Assembly (NCBI GenBank): GCA_003169975.1
Contig: PNAA01000007.1
Coordinates: forward strand, 43,265-107,264
Source of the DNA: Spartobacteria bacterium
GTDB lineage: Bacteria > Verrucomicrobiota > Verrucomicrobiia > Chthoniobacterales > UBA10450
Direction of reading: 5' to 3'
DNA: 64,000 nt
Part shown: piece by piece, positions 15,931 to 25,426 of the stretch
Position numbering within the stretch: position 1 is the first letter of the stretch
Layout of the letters: each line of letters opens with the position of its first letter
Notes under the pieces: model-generated
What the model was told of the DNA's origin: nothing
Seen by the model: only the letters and a program-made list of their open reading frames with translations
Database searches by the model: none
Position numbers and translations under genes: made by a program

Positions 15931-16407
15931 TGTCTTTATGCGCTCGTTTGCGGGCTGACGGCGCAGGCGAGCGAGCTTTTCCTCGGGCCCATCCCCGTGC
16001 AATTCGTTCCCGCGGGCTCGAAGATCGTGCTCGATCTTCATCGCTTCTATCAACCGACGAAGGCCTCGAAGGTGGCTGTCGGTGGCGCGCCTTTCGTTCA
16101 GATCGGCTTCGATCGCGCCACCCTTCAATTACAGATCATGGTGGAATCGCCGGCGCATGGCTTGATCGATTTGCCGGTCGACGTGAGCGACGCCAAACAG
16201 CGGATTGCCGACGAACTCACGGGCGCAACTGCGTCGGTCGAGCATGGTCGAATGGAAGTCACTGTCGGACCGCATTCTGCCGCCTTCTTCGCGCCGGCGC
16301 GCCAGCAGTGCAGCAAATCAGAAGAAGCGAGAAGGCACCGGCAGAACCTGGACATGCGGAAGCATGTCCAGTCTGCCGCAAACGGATCGCGGTCTCGGGT
16401 CAAGTGA
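15931..16407 (+). pseudogene. small secreted protein, start apparently frameshifted
   Basis: The frame beginning right after the amylase stop encodes a signal-like ALVCGLTAQASELFLGPIP followed by about 120 ordered residues (KIVLDLHRFYQP ... GLIDLPVDV). It has no start codon of its own before a GTG at 15997. An ATG at 15939 reads MRSFAG and then stops, so one inserted or lost base near 15950 probably separates start and body. The last 30 residues run into an intergenic hairpin repeat, so the true end is unclear. The family is not recognised; position suggests a partner of the amylase. Confidence 0.45.
16317..16405. repeat. structured intergenic repeat with perfect 10-bp hairpin
   Basis: Contains CTGGACATGC-GGAA-GCATGTCCAG (16348-16371) between AGAAG.AGCGAGA on the left and CAGTCTGCCG on the right. 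The same arrangement occurs at 20033-20155. It sits between convergent genes and may serve as a bidirectional terminator or be a mobile REP-like element. Confidence 0.7.
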
Positions 16408-16416
16408 TACACTGGG

Positions 16417-18003
16417 CTAGGTCTGCCCCGACCTGACGCGCTCAAGCACTTTCATGGCGGCATTGTGACCGGGGATGCCGCTGACCGCTCCGCCACGTTG
16501 GGCGCTGGAGCCGCAGAGATAGACATTCTCGTACTCGGTCTCGACACCCCATTTCCCGGTCTCCTCTTTGGTCTCAGCAAAGGGAAATGTGAGCGCGGTC
16601 TGGAAGATGTTACCGTGGTAAAGACCGAGTGCATTTTCGATGTCGACCGGGCTTTTGCCTTCGATGCAGGGACTTCCATCCCTGGCCTGCGCAAGGCAAT
16701 CCTCCAGCGGCTCTGCCAGCCACCCATTTAGACCCGCCACGAATCTCGCCTGGGCCTGCTGCCTCATCGCATCATTGTCCGCGGCGAAGAGCGGCCAGGG
16801 GGTATCGATCCCGAAAAGGGTCAGGGTGTGAAACCCCTTTGTGCGCAGTTCAGGAGACAAAATGCTGTCATCGGTCAGCGTGTGACAATAAATTTCGCTT
16901 GGCACTTTATCCGGCAGCTGACCATGCGCGGCTTGCCGATAGCTCGCTTTCATCTGCTCGTAGCTTTCGTCGATGTGGAAAGTGCCGCGGAAAGCATCGG
17001 TCGCCGCGTGCGAGTTATCCTTCAGCTTTGGCAGGCGGTGCAGGAGCATGTTGATCTTGAAGACTGAGCCCTCATTCGTGGCATCTGGTTGGTAGGGTTT
17101 ACCGAGGATCTTCGCCAGCACATTCAAGCCGAAGTTAACCAACAGAAATCGCGCTTCGACCGACTGTGCCCGACCGTCGCATTCAAATTCGACGAGCGGC
17201 TTTCCCGAAAGATCGAGACGGCGAAGATCGACGCGCGTCAGCATCTCGGCGCCGTGCGCGCGCGCGGTCTGCTCCAGCTTGCGCGCTACGTTGCCCATTC
17301 CTCCTACCGGCACCTTCCATTCGCCAGTCTTATTGCCGATCAGGTGATAAAGGAAACAACGGTTCTGGAGAAGTGACTCATCGTGCGGATGAGTGAAGAC
17401 ACCGATCTTGGCGTCCGTGAAAACCAGCCCGCGCACAAGATCGTCCTGGAGGTAGCGTTCAATGGCGCGTCCGAGCGGTTCCTCGACCAGGCTGCGCCAA
17501 GCCTCGCGCCCGGCGTCGCTTGAGTCGAAGCGGCGGCGGAAGTCTTCCTTCGCTGCGAGCGGCCTTAACATTGTGTCCCAAACCTGCTCGGCGAAAACGC
17601 CCGCCAGGCCGTAAAACCGCTTCATCCCGTTGAACTCGGCTTCGCTTCCGGTCAATTCGAATATTGACCGTCGACTTACTTCCTCCGAAACGTTGCTCAG
17701 GAGCAAACCGTTGTGCTGGCCGTCCCTCGCATAAGGCGTGTAGGAGGCAATCTCCCGCCGGCGCAATTCGAGATTCAGGTTTAGGTCGCGAATGATCTTT
17801 TCCGGAAAGAGGCTGACAAGATAAGAATAACGGGAGAGCCACGCGTCATAGTCAGGAAAGACTTTTTGCGAGGTCGTGGCTCCGCCGACATAATCATTTT
17901 TCTCCAACAAGAGGACACTTAGTCCCGCCCGCGACAGGTAAGCGGCGGCCACCAGTCCATTGTGGCCGGCTCCCAGGATGACAACATCGTATTTTGCTTT
18001 CAT
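16417..18003 (-). CDS. phytoene-desaturase-like FAD-dependent oxidoreductase
   Basis: 528 residues. The N-terminus has the FAD-binding dinucleotide fold (VVILGAGHNGLVAAAYLSRA, residues 7-26, then LLLEKNDYVGG). The C-terminus has the FAD contact CGSSAQRGGAVSGIPGHNAA. Overall it fits the CrtI/PYROXD2-like family of amine-oxidase-fold flavoproteins. The exact substrate is not evident; carotenoid-biosynthesis neighbours are absent, so a PYROXD2-like role is as likely as carotenoid desaturation. It is the last gene of a minus-strand run with the DUF4184 and methyltransferase genes, separated by short gaps. Confidence 0.82.
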   Translation of the reverse strand: MKAKYDVVILGAGHNGLVAAAYLSRAGLSVLLLEKNDYVGGATTSQKVFPDYDAWLSRYSYLVSLFPEKIIRDLNLNLELRRREIASYTPYARDGQHNGLLLSNVSEEVSRRSIFELTGSEAEFNGMKRFYGLAGVFAEQVWDTMLRPLAAKEDFRRRFDSSDAGREAWRSLVEEPLGRAIERYLQDDLVRGLVFTDAKIGVFTHPHDESLLQNRCFLYHLIGNKTGEWKVPVGGMGNVARKLEQTARAHGAEMLTRVDLRRLDLSGKPLVEFECDGRAQSVEARFLLVNFGLNVLAKILGKPYQPDATNEGSVFKINMLLHRLPKLKDNSHAATDAFRGTFHIDESYEQMKASYRQAAHGQLPDKVPSEIYCHTLTDDSILSPELRTKGFHTLTLFGIDTPWPLFAADNDAMRQQAQARFVAGLNGWLAEPLEDCLAQARDGSPCIEGKSPVDIENALGLYHGNIFQTALTFPFAETKEETGKWGVETEYENVYLCGSSAQRGGAVSGIPGHNAAMKVLERVRSGQT

Positions 18004-18033
18004 GCTCGAGTTTTGGTTTTGGGTTATAGCCGC

Positions 18034-18810
18034 TCAGGTTTTTCGGTGGCGGCGCGCATAAATGATGGTGGTGGCGAGCAGGCTCAAAGGGATGGCGGTG
18101 TCGGGAGAGTGAATTGCCGTCTGAAAGGCGAGCGAGCGATAAAAAAGGAAGCCATGGAGCAGTGACGCGGTGCGAAGGGCGGGCGGCAACGAAATCAGGA
18201 GCGATACGATCACGATGGCCGCCCAAAGCAGATAACGCCATCGGTCGGGTTCGGAGGCCTTCGACCGATCGACGGGTTGGCGGCGCAGCCATCGCGCGTA
18301 AGCGATGACGACAATCACGAATCCTATGACGGTGCTGAGTTCCTGGAGAGCGAGGTAGACACAGACGGTCATCGAGGGAACCCGCAAGGCCGGCTGTTGC
18401 AGCCAGGTGATGCGGTCGACAAACCATCCATGTTCATGGGTGAAGGCATCCCAGAAATTGTGAGTCCATGCCCCGAGTAAGAGTGAAAATATTATGATCG
18501 CCCACCTTGTCAGGCCTTTAGGAAAAGCTGGGCAAAGCGGAAGAAGCACCTGCCGGTGAGGCGCGGGAAGGGCATAACACACCGGCTTGCAGAACAGGTA
18601 GAAGATCAGCAGAAAAATCACTCCTGTAGGCAGGCAGGCGACGAAACTTCCCGGCAAAGTGTGGGCAAAAGTCGCCAGGTCGAAGCGATCGATGTAGTAG
18701 CCGAGATCCGGCGTCATGCTGCCAGCGACGAGAGCGGCGAAGTCGAGCGGTTGCGGAGAGAAGCGCCGCAACGGCAGGACAGCGGCAGGATGAGAAAGCG
18801 TCCAGGGCAT
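18034..18810 (-). CDS. DUF4184 family membrane protein
   Basis: 258 residues starting MPWTLSHPAAVLPLRRF, the characteristic DUF4184 opening, with PDLGYYIDRF soon after. It has about six hydrophobic segments and a WTHNFWDAFTHEHGW motif resembling the His/Asp pattern of membrane metal-dependent hydrolases (YdjM-like). It lies 30 bp upstream of the FAD oxidoreductase and 13 bp after the methyltransferase gene on the same strand, suggesting an operon. The function is not established for the family. Confidence 0.8.
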   Translation of the reverse strand: MPWTLSHPAAVLPLRRFSPQPLDFAALVAGSMTPDLGYYIDRFDLATFAHTLPGSFVACLPTGVIFLLIFYLFCKPVCYALPAPHRQVLLPLCPAFPKGLTRWAIIIFSLLLGAWTHNFWDAFTHEHGWFVDRITWLQQPALRVPSMTVCVYLALQELSTVIGFVIVVIAYARWLRRQPVDRSKASEPDRWRYLLWAAIVIVSLLISLPPALRTASLLHGFLFYRSLAFQTAIHSPDTAIPLSLLATTIIYARRHRKT

Positions 18811-18823
18811 GCTAGCGCGACCC

Positions 18824-19642
18824 TTAGGAAACCTTCTCGGCCAGGATTTCCAGGACGAGGGGCGTAATTAACAACGCGTTGGGATTCGCACTCGCCTCGG
18901 CCACTTCCTTCTTCACCTTCTCGGCAAAGCTGGCGTCGATGCGTCCCAGCTCTTGCAGTCGCGCCAGACCTATCCCGACAAATGATGCCGGCCAGCGCCA
19001 CATGTGGTCACTCGGCCCGACGCAATAGATTCGAGGGATCGCTGAGCGCACGACAAAGCCGTTCTGCCCGAGATAGGTCGGCAGATCCAGGCCGACATCG
19101 GCTTTCCCTCCCGCTGCTGTCCAGCTCGCCTTCACCTCCTGCGCGAAGCGTTCCTGGTTCGGCAGCCGGGGCACGAAACGCCAGGTGAGGTAATGCGCAT
19201 ATTCATGGAAGATCGCGATACTTCCCGGGTGCATGACGCGCCCGAGCTTTTCCACGAGCAGTGCTGGATCGGTCACGAACGAAGCCACCCAGCGGCACCA
19301 GGAGAAATCGAACGGCCCCTTGGGCAACTTGTCGATCATCAAATCCAGTTCGCGAATCTGCACGTTGTTGAATAAGCGCGCGCGGCACCTTTCTTCCAGC
19401 CGGCGCACGAAGTTACTCGAGCGTTCGACCGCGACGACCGCGCCCTTCGGGCCAACGATCTCGGCCAAATCGGCCGTCGCATAACCGGGCCCGGCGCCGA
19501 GGTCGAGCACGCGGCTCCCGACCGTGATGCCGGCTCGCTGCCAGCAATCCAACATCACGGGACGCCAGACCCGATGCTGCAAGCCAAGCCGGGAAATCTC
19601 CTCTTCGTGTGTCCCGAGGACGTAATCGCGTTCCGTGGCCAT
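18824..19642 (-). CDS. SAM-dependent class I methyltransferase
   Basis: 272 residues. Motif I is VLDLGAGPGYATADLAE, followed by VVAVERSSNFVRRLEE and a motif IV-like FSWCRWV, so a complete Rossmann methyltransferase. The C-terminal part is helical. The substrate is unknown. ATG at 19642 gives MATERDYVLGTHEEE; an ATG at 19654 in the same frame is an alternative, and the frame stays open much further upstream without homology. It is the first gene of the minus-strand group 16417-19642. Confidence 0.82.
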   Translation of the reverse strand: MATERDYVLGTHEEEISRLGLQHRVWRPVMLDCWQRAGITVGSRVLDLGAGPGYATADLAEIVGPKGAVVAVERSSNFVRRLEERCRARLFNNVQIRELDLMIDKLPKGPFDFSWCRWVASFVTDPALLVEKLGRVMHPGSIAIFHEYAHYLTWRFVPRLPNQERFAQEVKASWTAAGGKADVGLDLPTYLGQNGFVVRSAIPRIYCVGPSDHMWRWPASFVGIGLARLQELGRIDASFAEKVKKEVAEASANPNALLITPLVLEILAEKVS

Positions 19643-19747
19643 ACTCAGAACCATTCCATTGCCGCGCATTTTTCCCAGATGATTTTTTTTTGATCGCCCG
19701 GCCGGACGACCGATGCGATGTCGGCATCCGAACCAATGGTTAACACC

Positions 19748-20023
19748 ATGAAAAAAATAATTATCACGATGGCAGCGGCGTTGCTGGGGGCGGGGCTGTG
19801 GATTCATCCGGCGTCCGCGGCGGTCGCGATCTCGATCGGCATCGGCGATCGGCCCTACTACGATGGACCGGCTTACTGGGAAAGCGGATACGAATGGGTG
19901 TTTGTGCCCGGCTATCAAAGCGGCCCCAAATGGGTCCACGGGCACTACGAGCGCCGGGGCGACTTCCGCGCAGAGCATGCCAAGGATCATCACAAGCACC
20001 GCCACCACAACGACCAGCACTAA
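19748..20023 (+). CDS. small secreted His-rich protein
   Basis: 91 residues: signal peptide (KKIIITMAAALLGAGLWIHPASA), then a Tyr/Trp/Gly-rich body with YEWVFVPGYQSGPKWVHGHY resembling YXWGXW-type repeats, and a His/Asp/Lys-rich tail (AKDHHKHRHHNDQH) that could bind metal. The ATG at 19748 is favoured over the upstream 19718 start because it places the signal peptide at the N-terminus. It stands alone, divergent from the methyltransferase gene. Confidence 0.7.
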   Translation: MKKIIITMAAALLGAGLWIHPASAAVAISIGIGDRPYYDGPAYWESGYEWVFVPGYQSGPKWVHGHYERRGDFRAEHAKDHHKHRHHNDQH

Positions 20024-20032
20024 TGCAGTGCA

Positions 20033-20155
20033 TCAGAAGGAGCGAGACCGCGGGGCAGGGCCTGGACATGCGGAAGCATGTCCCTCCCCTCCGGAGGGAC
20101 GCGCTTCCGCGCGTCCAGTCTCCCGTCCGCGGATTGCGGTTTCAATTCTTTTGAT
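20033..20155. repeat. structured intergenic repeat with three hairpins
   Basis: Second copy of the 16317 element. It holds GGACATGCGGAAGCATGTCC (20064-20083), a GTCCCTCC/GGAGGGAC pair and GGACGCGC-TTCC-GCGCGTCC (about 20098-20117), then CCAGTCTC. It follows the small secreted protein gene. Confidence 0.75.
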
Positions 20156-20322
20156 TAGTCTGCACTAGGATGTGGCTTCCCTCGCGAGAACCCATGCTGT
20201 TTGCCTAACGAGCACATGAAGATGCGCGTCCGCAAGATTTCGCGTTTCGCGCGGTCGTGATTTCCGTGCGATGATCAGAGCGCGCGCTGTCGCGGTATCT
20301 CATCCCGCCGCCGCATTTGCCT

Positions 20323-20835
20323 ATGATCAAATTCCTGGTTGGCATCGTGGTTGGAATCTGCCTCGTCCTTCTGGCAGGTTATCTTTTTGTTACGCGCGGC
20401 GGCATTCAGATGTCGACCGCGGGCGGGCCGTTGCCGATGGAGCGTTATCTCGCGCACACGTCGTTGTCGGCGTCGATCGGCAAAAGCGCGCAGGAGCAAT
20501 CTCCGCTGCCGTCCGACGAGGCCAACCAGCTCGCCGGCGCGCACATTTATCAACAGAACTGTGGCGGCTGCCACGGGCGGCTGGGTCAGGGACCCTCGGG
20601 GATGTCGAAGAGAGTTTACCCTCACATCCCGCCGCTCCTTCCTCCGGGTGACGGCGTGACGGACGATCCGGTAGGAGAGACGCACTGGGTGATAAAGAAT
20701 GGCATCCGCTTTAGCGCCATGCCTTCCTTTAATGGAAGGCTGACGGAGAACGAGCTCTGGCAGATAACTCTTCTTTTGCGTAACGCCGATAAGTTGTCGG
20801 CCCCGGTGCAGGAGGCGCTGCGCAGTAAGGAATAG
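20323..20835 (+). CDS. membrane-anchored mono-haem cytochrome c
   Basis: 170 residues from the ATG at 20323 (a TTG six bases upstream is possible). One N-terminal membrane span (FLVGIVVGICLVLLAGYLF) anchors the protein. The haem motif is CGGCH (in YQQNCGGCHGRLGQG) and the likely axial Met is in FSAMPSFNG, within a cytochrome c6/CBB3-like domain (DELWQIT-type end). It should transfer electrons in the periplasm. No oxidase subunits are nearby, so its partner is unknown. A CCTAACG motif lies 113 bp upstream. Confidence 0.85.
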   Translation: MIKFLVGIVVGICLVLLAGYLFVTRGGIQMSTAGGPLPMERYLAHTSLSASIGKSAQEQSPLPSDEANQLAGAHIYQQNCGGCHGRLGQGPSGMSKRVYPHIPPLLPPGDGVTDDPVGETHWVIKNGIRFSAMPSFNGRLTENELWQITLLLRNADKLSAPVQEALRSKE

Positions 20836-20897
20836 GTCAGATTAGACTCGCCTACTCTGCGCTGGAGGGACGAGCTTCCGCGCGGCCATCTTTTTTC

Positions 20898-20957
20898 CGG
20901 GGAGCGAACGCGCCTCGCGTGCTGACGCCGGCGCCTCGCCGGCATGAAGTTTTCACG
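20898..20957. repeat. partial copy of a structured GTGCTG...GAAGTTTTC repeat
   Basis: GAACGCGCCTCGCGTGCTGA, then an ACGCCGGCGCCTCGCCGGC hairpin, then ATGAAGTTTTC. The order and spacing match the left half of the element at 49149-49278, with compensating changes in the hairpin arms. It abuts the 3' end of the 2-hydroxy-acid dehydrogenase gene. Confidence 0.55.
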
Positions 20958-22032
20958 CTCGCAGCAGCCAACCACCGATGTCGCCGAGCTTCGAGCAGCC
21001 GCAAAGCAGCATCGCTTCATCGAGTTCGCGTCTTAGGATTTCCAAGACCTGCAAGGCGCCTTCTTCTCCACCGACGCATAACCCCCACAGCACCGGCCGG
21101 CCCACCAGCACCGCCCGCGCCCCGAGCGCGACCGCCTTGAGCACATCGCTCCCACGTCGAATTCCGCCATCGGCATAAATTTCGCAAAGATCGCCCGCGG
21201 CCTCGACCACGTGCGGCAGCACGTCGCAAGTGGCGGGCGCGGTATCGAGCTGGCGCCCGCCGTGATTGGAAACCACCACCGCCTTCGCGCCGTGCTCCGC
21301 TGCCCGGCGCGCGTCGTCGCCGCGGCACACGCCCTTCACCACCACCGGAAGGCGAGTAGAGCGGCATAACCAATCCAGATCATCGAAGCCGAGATCGGAT
21401 TTGAAATTTGCTCTCACGTAGGCGGCCAGGCCGGAGCCTTGCACTTCCGGAAGATTGCCCTTGCCTAACGGCGCCAGATTTTCCACCGCGAGACCGTCCG
21501 GCAGGCGAAAGCTGTTCCGCGCGTCGCGTTCGCGCGTGCCCAGGCCGGGCGCATCGACCGTGAGGACAATCGCCTCCGCTCCGGCCGCTTCGGCCCGCTG
21601 CACCAGCTCGCGTGTGATCTCCCGATCTTTGTAGACATAGAGTTGGAACCAGCGCGGAGTGCCCGCCTGCGCAAAGACTAACTCCATCGCAGTATTCGAG
21701 AGCGAGCTAAGGATGAACAAGGTTCCCGCCGTCTTCGCGGCCCTGGCGGTTGCGATCTCTCCCGCTGGGCAGGCCAGTTTATGAAAAGCGGTCGGGGCGA
21801 CCAGGATCGGCATCGAGACCGGTTGACCGAGCACGGTCGTCCTCAGGTCGCGCGTGGCGACTCCCGCCAGGACCCGGTAGTAAAGCTTCAACCGCGTCCA
21901 ACCATCCGTGTTCTCCCGCAGGGTCACTTCATCCTGCGCCCCGCCTTCGTAGTAATCGAACGCATCCTGCGCGAGTCTGGCCTGTGCCGCCCGCGTGTAG
22001 TCGGCGATATTGAGTAAGAGATCAGATTTCAT
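20953..22032 (-). CDS. FMN-dependent alpha-hydroxy-acid dehydrogenase (L-lactate dehydrogenase / glycolate oxidase type)
   Basis: 359 residues from ATG at 22032 (MKSDLLLNIADY); a longer in-frame start at 22071 is less likely. The (beta/alpha)8 FMN barrel is complete: YYEGGAQDE at the N-terminus, PILVAPTAFHKLA, the FMN and substrate residues in VVVKGV, the catalytic His in VVSNHGGRQLD, and the phosphate-binding ADGGIRRG and GRPVLWG. It oxidises a 2-hydroxy acid, probably lactate or glycolate, to the 2-oxo acid. It is convergent with the cytochrome c gene, a plausible electron acceptor, though this is only suggested by proximity. Confidence 0.88.
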   Translation of the reverse strand: MKSDLLLNIADYTRAAQARLAQDAFDYYEGGAQDEVTLRENTDGWTRLKLYYRVLAGVATRDLRTTVLGQPVSMPILVAPTAFHKLACPAGEIATARAAKTAGTLFILSSLSNTAMELVFAQAGTPRWFQLYVYKDREITRELVQRAEAAGAEAIVLTVDAPGLGTRERDARNSFRLPDGLAVENLAPLGKGNLPEVQGSGLAAYVRANFKSDLGFDDLDWLCRSTRLPVVVKGVCRGDDARRAAEHGAKAVVVSNHGGRQLDTAPATCDVLPHVVEAAGDLCEIYADGGIRRGSDVLKAVALGARAVLVGRPVLWGLCVGGEEGALQVLEILRRELDEAMLLCGCSKLGDIGGWLLRA

Positions 22033-22182
22033 CTCGTGCGGTGACAAAATGCTCGCCGGGTACGCCGTCAACTGAATTTCTGCTTTCCACTTTCTAATTT
22101 TTCACCGGGCATCCCGCCGCGGAACGCAGCACTAGACCGCTTCTGGGAATGCCTTTTCCTTCCGGAATGGCTTGGCAGTAAT

Positions 22183-22398
22183 ATGATGAGAATTGTCATT
22201 GCTGCCAGACGCCTTGCTTGCGAAGCTGGCGTCATGAACGATTGCGATGCGAAAGAGGAAGTGGTCGGTGTGGAGATTCTTTTCCTCTCCAAACGCGGCG
22301 TGGACACAGACAAGCTGGACTTTCAAACGCTGCGCGCGCCCTCGCCCGATGAGGTGGTTGTGCGCGAAACACCGCCGCCCTACGGCAAGCCACAATAA
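22183..22398 (+). CDS. possible small protein, DUF2283-like C-terminus
   Basis: 71 codons. The segment EEVVGVEILFLSKRGVD resembles the C-terminal strand of DUF2283-type proteins (VVGIEIL...SKR), but the N-terminal half does not fit. It lies 23 bp upstream of the next small gene on the same strand, like a degraded toxin-antitoxin or paired small-gene cassette. Other frames here are also open, so I give this little weight. Confidence 0.25.
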   Translation: MMRIVIAARRLACEAGVMNDCDAKEEVVGVEILFLSKRGVDTDKLDFQTLRAPSPDEVVVRETPPPYGKPQ

Positions 22399-22421
22399 CG
22401 GCTGGCGCGAAAGAAAGAGCT

Positions 22422-22592
22422 ATGAAGAAATCAGCTGAAAAAAGCGACTCGGACATGCAGACGGAATATGATTTTTCGCGCGGCGTTCGCGGCAAGTATG
22501 CGCGCCGTTATGCCCAGGGAACGAACGTCGTCGTGCTCGATCCCGACGTTGTTCGCGTCTTTCCCAATGCCGAGGCGGTCAACAGTTCGTGA
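22422..22592 (+). CDS. small antitoxin-like protein, C-terminally truncated
   Basis: 56 residues. YDFSRGVRGKYARRYAQGTN followed by VVVLDPDVVRVFPNAEAVN is the pattern of a common family of 65-80-residue proteins found beside toxin genes. Members continue with a helix (AVN.ALR.L) where this one stops at AVNSS. The frame after the TGA continues with RALAGIIRRG, so a nonsense change has probably removed the last helix. Function is unknown; a remnant antitoxin is my best guess. Confidence 0.5.
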   Translation: MKKSAEKSDSDMQTEYDFSRGVRGKYARRYAQGTNVVVLDPDVVRVFPNAEAVNSS

Positions 22593-22828
22593 CGCGCACT
22601 CGCAGGCATCATCCGCCGGGGAAAATCTGCCGCCACGAAGTAGTCGGGTCAGATTTTAGATTGTCAGTCCGCCTCAGGCGGATCAGCCTTTTGGAACTTC
22701 TTCCTTCATACTTCTCACTTCCTCGCTCCCTGCTCGCGCTCCTCGCTCCCCGCTCCCCGCTCTTCGTCCCCGGACCTCTGGATTCTCCTCGACTTCATTT
22801 CCAGACCCGCTAGAAACTTGCCCATCTC
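22593..22828. other. low-complexity intergenic region before hsdM
   Basis: Pyrimidine-rich text (CTTCTTCCTTCATACTTCTC, then repeated CTCCTCGCTCC/CCCCGCTC units, 22690-22770). A similar CTTCCTTC-type sequence, also in inverted form, interrupts the hsdR 3' end at 31092-31165. No gene is seen. Confidence 0.5.
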
Positions 22829-23932
22829 ATGCCCCGCGCCCGCTCCTCCTCGAAGAACAACTCCACTGCAAACCTCGGCTTCGAAGCCAAGCTCTGGCTC
22901 GCCGCCGACAAGCTGCGCAGCAACATGGACGCGGCCGAATACAAGCACGTCGTCCTCGGCCTCATCTTCCTTAAATACATCTCCGACAGCTTCGAGGAGC
23001 ACCACGCCACGCTGCTCGCCGGCAAGGGAGACTACGCGGGCGCAGATCCCGAAGACCCGGACGAATACAAAGCTCTCAACGTCTTCTGGGTTCCACCCGG
23101 CGCGCGTTGGACCTATCTCCAGAACAGCGCCAAGCAGCCCGAGATCGGCAAGATCGTCGATGACGCGATGGTCGCGATCGAGCGAGACAACCCGCGCCTC
23201 AAAGGCGTCCTGCCGAAAGAGTACGCCCGGCCCGCGCTCGACAAACATCGCTTAGGCGAACTCATCGACCTCATCGGCACGATCGGCATGGGCGACAAGG
23301 CCAGCCGCTCGAAAGACATCCTCGGTCGCGTCTACGAATACTTCCTCGGCCAATTCGCCAGCGCTGAGGGCAAAAAAGGCGGCCAGTTCTACACCCCGCA
23401 GAGCGTCGTCCGCCTCCTCGTCGAGATGCTCGCCCCGTACAAAGGCCGCATCTACGATCCCTGCTGCGGCTCCGGCGGCATGTTCGTGCAATCGGAAAAA
23501 TTCGTCGAAGCCCACGGCGACAAGCTTGGCGACATCAGCATCTACGGCCAGGAGAGCAACGCCACCACCCGTCGCCTCGCCGTCATGAACCTCGCCCTGC
23601 GCGGCATCGAGGCCGACTTCGGCCCCGAGCACGCCGACACCTTCCGGCGCGACCTCCATCCCGACCTCCGCGCCGACTACGTCCTCGCCAACCCGCCCTT
23701 CAACGACTCCGACTGGTTCCGCAAAGACGACGACGTGCGCTGGCAATGGAGCGAAGCGACATGGACGACCAACGGGAGCCCGAAGGGTGAGCACAATCAG
23801 GCTCATCAATATCCTTCTCCCCAGCGGGGCAACGCCAACTTCGCCTTGGTCTTGGATGAAACATGGATTCCACATGGCCAGACCACGCGAGGAGACAGGC
23901 AGCGGGTTGTGCACGTTCAACGAAGCGTGTAG
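22829..23932 (+). pseudogene. hsdM: type I restriction-modification DNA methyltransferase HsdM, 3'-truncated
   Basis: The N-terminal helical domain ([26 protein letters not shown]) and the catalytic domain are present: SAM motif [11 protein letters not shown] at about residue 210 and motif IV NPPF at about 288, so an N6-adenine methylase. After GNANFA (about residue 335) the sequence stops matching HsdM and ends at residue 367, where about 150 or more residues should follow. No hsdS gene follows; instead an unrelated operon begins at 23966. The protein could bind SAM but would lack the region that contacts HsdS, so it is probably inactive. High GC like the host, unlike the insert. Confidence 0.85.
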
Positions 23933-23965
23933 AACGCTCTGCATAGTGCATTAGCTTCTTGAGAC

Positions 23966-25426
23966 ATGCCAAATCAGCCGAAGAAGAAAAAGGGTAAATC
24001 GAAGTTGCCGAAGGCAAAGACAACACCGTTGTCCCCGCAGGCCGGCCAGCGCAAACTTACGCGCCCCCGAAACGGGCTGACAGAGACAAAGAAAACGCCG
24101 GGGCGGTCGAAGCGCGACGTAAAACAAAAATCGCTTACCGTTGATAACGATCCCCAAAAGCATCGCTTGAAGATTGAAGAGGAATCGCCCGAATACGTAA
24201 TTACACAGCGCGATCTTTTCGGTAATGGGCATGAAGGTAGCAAGAGGCTCGGATACAGCCCTACCTATAATGGTGCACCGTTTACGAATTTTAGGTCCAT
24301 TAATACGCTGACGGATCTAACGGCACTCAACCTCAACTGGCGCGAAGCCGATTTGCCGGAGAAAGAGCGGACGAAACACGTCCACCGACTTCATCCCTAT
24401 CTTGGCAAATACATTCCACAGCTCGTCGAGATTTTCCTAAGGAAGTTTGCACCGAAGGCGGTGTACGATCCATTTGCCGGCTCAGGCACGACGCTTGTTG
24501 AAGCGAAGGCGCTAGGTATCGACGCAATCGGCTCCGACGTAAGTGCGTTTAACTGCCTTTTAATGAAGGTGAAGACCGACGCGTACGATCTAAGGAAGCT
24601 CGAACACGAGATCCGGGACTCACTCGATCGCTTGAACAGCGATCTTAAGCAATCGCTATTCGCGGATCGACGCGAATCAAAGCGAACTGATAACGCGTAT
24701 TTGCAACGCTGGTTTCATCCGAATGCACTTGCGGAGCTACTGCTCTATCGTGAGCTCTTGCGAGACTATGACTACAGTGACGTGCTAAAGGTTATCCTGT
24801 CGCGCGCAGCGCGCTCAGCTCGTCTGACAACGCATTTTGATCTCGATTTCCCGAAGCACCCGCAAACGGAGCCATACCATTGTTACAAACACTCTCGTAC
24901 CTGTCAGCCAACTGATAACGCTCTACAATTTTTAAACCGATACGCACTCGATACGCTTCACCGTATCAAAGAGTTCGCGCGCAACGCGAAGCCAAATAAT
25001 AAAACCGTCATTATTCACGGCGACGCACGTTTTGTAGATCTTCCCTGCTTTGACCTCGTCGTCACGTCGCCACCTTATGTCGGCCTTATCGACTACCACG
25101 AACAGCACCGCTATGCCTATGAACTGCTCAACTTACCGCTTCAAGCCGATGTGGAAATTGGTGCTGCCTTTAAGGGTAACTCTGAGAGGGCGAGGAAGAA
25201 CTATTGCCGAGAAATAGCAGATGTGTTCGCGAATGTTCGTCGGCATCTGAAGCGCAGCGGCCACGTCGTTGTCGTGGTCAATGACAAGAACGACCTGTAT
25301 GACTACGTCGCTCAACAAACTGGATTCGTCGTCCAGCAGCGTCTCAAACGCCATGTGAATCGCAGAACCGGCCGTCGATCCGGTGATTTCTTCGAAGAAG
25401 TTCTGATTTGGAGGCGTAATGATTAA
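23966..25426 (+). CDS. type II DNA amino-methyltransferase (probably N4-cytosine)
   Basis: 486 residues. A Lys-rich N-terminal extension of about 80 residues precedes the catalytic region, which has DPFAGSGTTLVEAKALG (SAM-binding FxGxG, about residue 168) and, 200 residues later, TSPPY (about 374), the signature favouring N4-cytosine methylation. A long helical insert, probably the target-recognition region, separates them. It overlaps the downstream endonuclease gene by 8 bp, so the two form a restriction-modification pair. GC content is visibly lower than in flanking hsd sequence. It is the first gene of the five-gene insert. Confidence 0.85.
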   Translation: MPNQPKKKKGKSKLPKAKTTPLSPQAGQRKLTRPRNGLTETKKTPGRSKRDVKQKSLTVDNDPQKHRLKIEEESPEYVITQRDLFGNGHEGSKRLGYSPTYNGAPFTNFRSINTLTDLTALNLNWREADLPEKERTKHVHRLHPYLGKYIPQLVEIFLRKFAPKAVYDPFAGSGTTLVEAKALGIDAIGSDVSAFNCLLMKVKTDAYDLRKLEHEIRDSLDRLNSDLKQSLFADRRESKRTDNAYLQRWFHPNALAELLLYRELLRDYDYSDVLKVILSRAARSARLTTHFDLDFPKHPQTEPYHCYKHSRTCQPTDNALQFLNRYALDTLHRIKEFARNAKPNNKTVIIHGDARFVDLPCFDLVVTSPPYVGLIDYHEQHRYAYELLNLPLQADVEIGAAFKGNSERARKNYCREIADVFANVRRHLKRSGHVVVVVNDKNDLYDYVAQQTGFVVQQRLKRHVNRRTGRRSGDFFEEVLIWRRND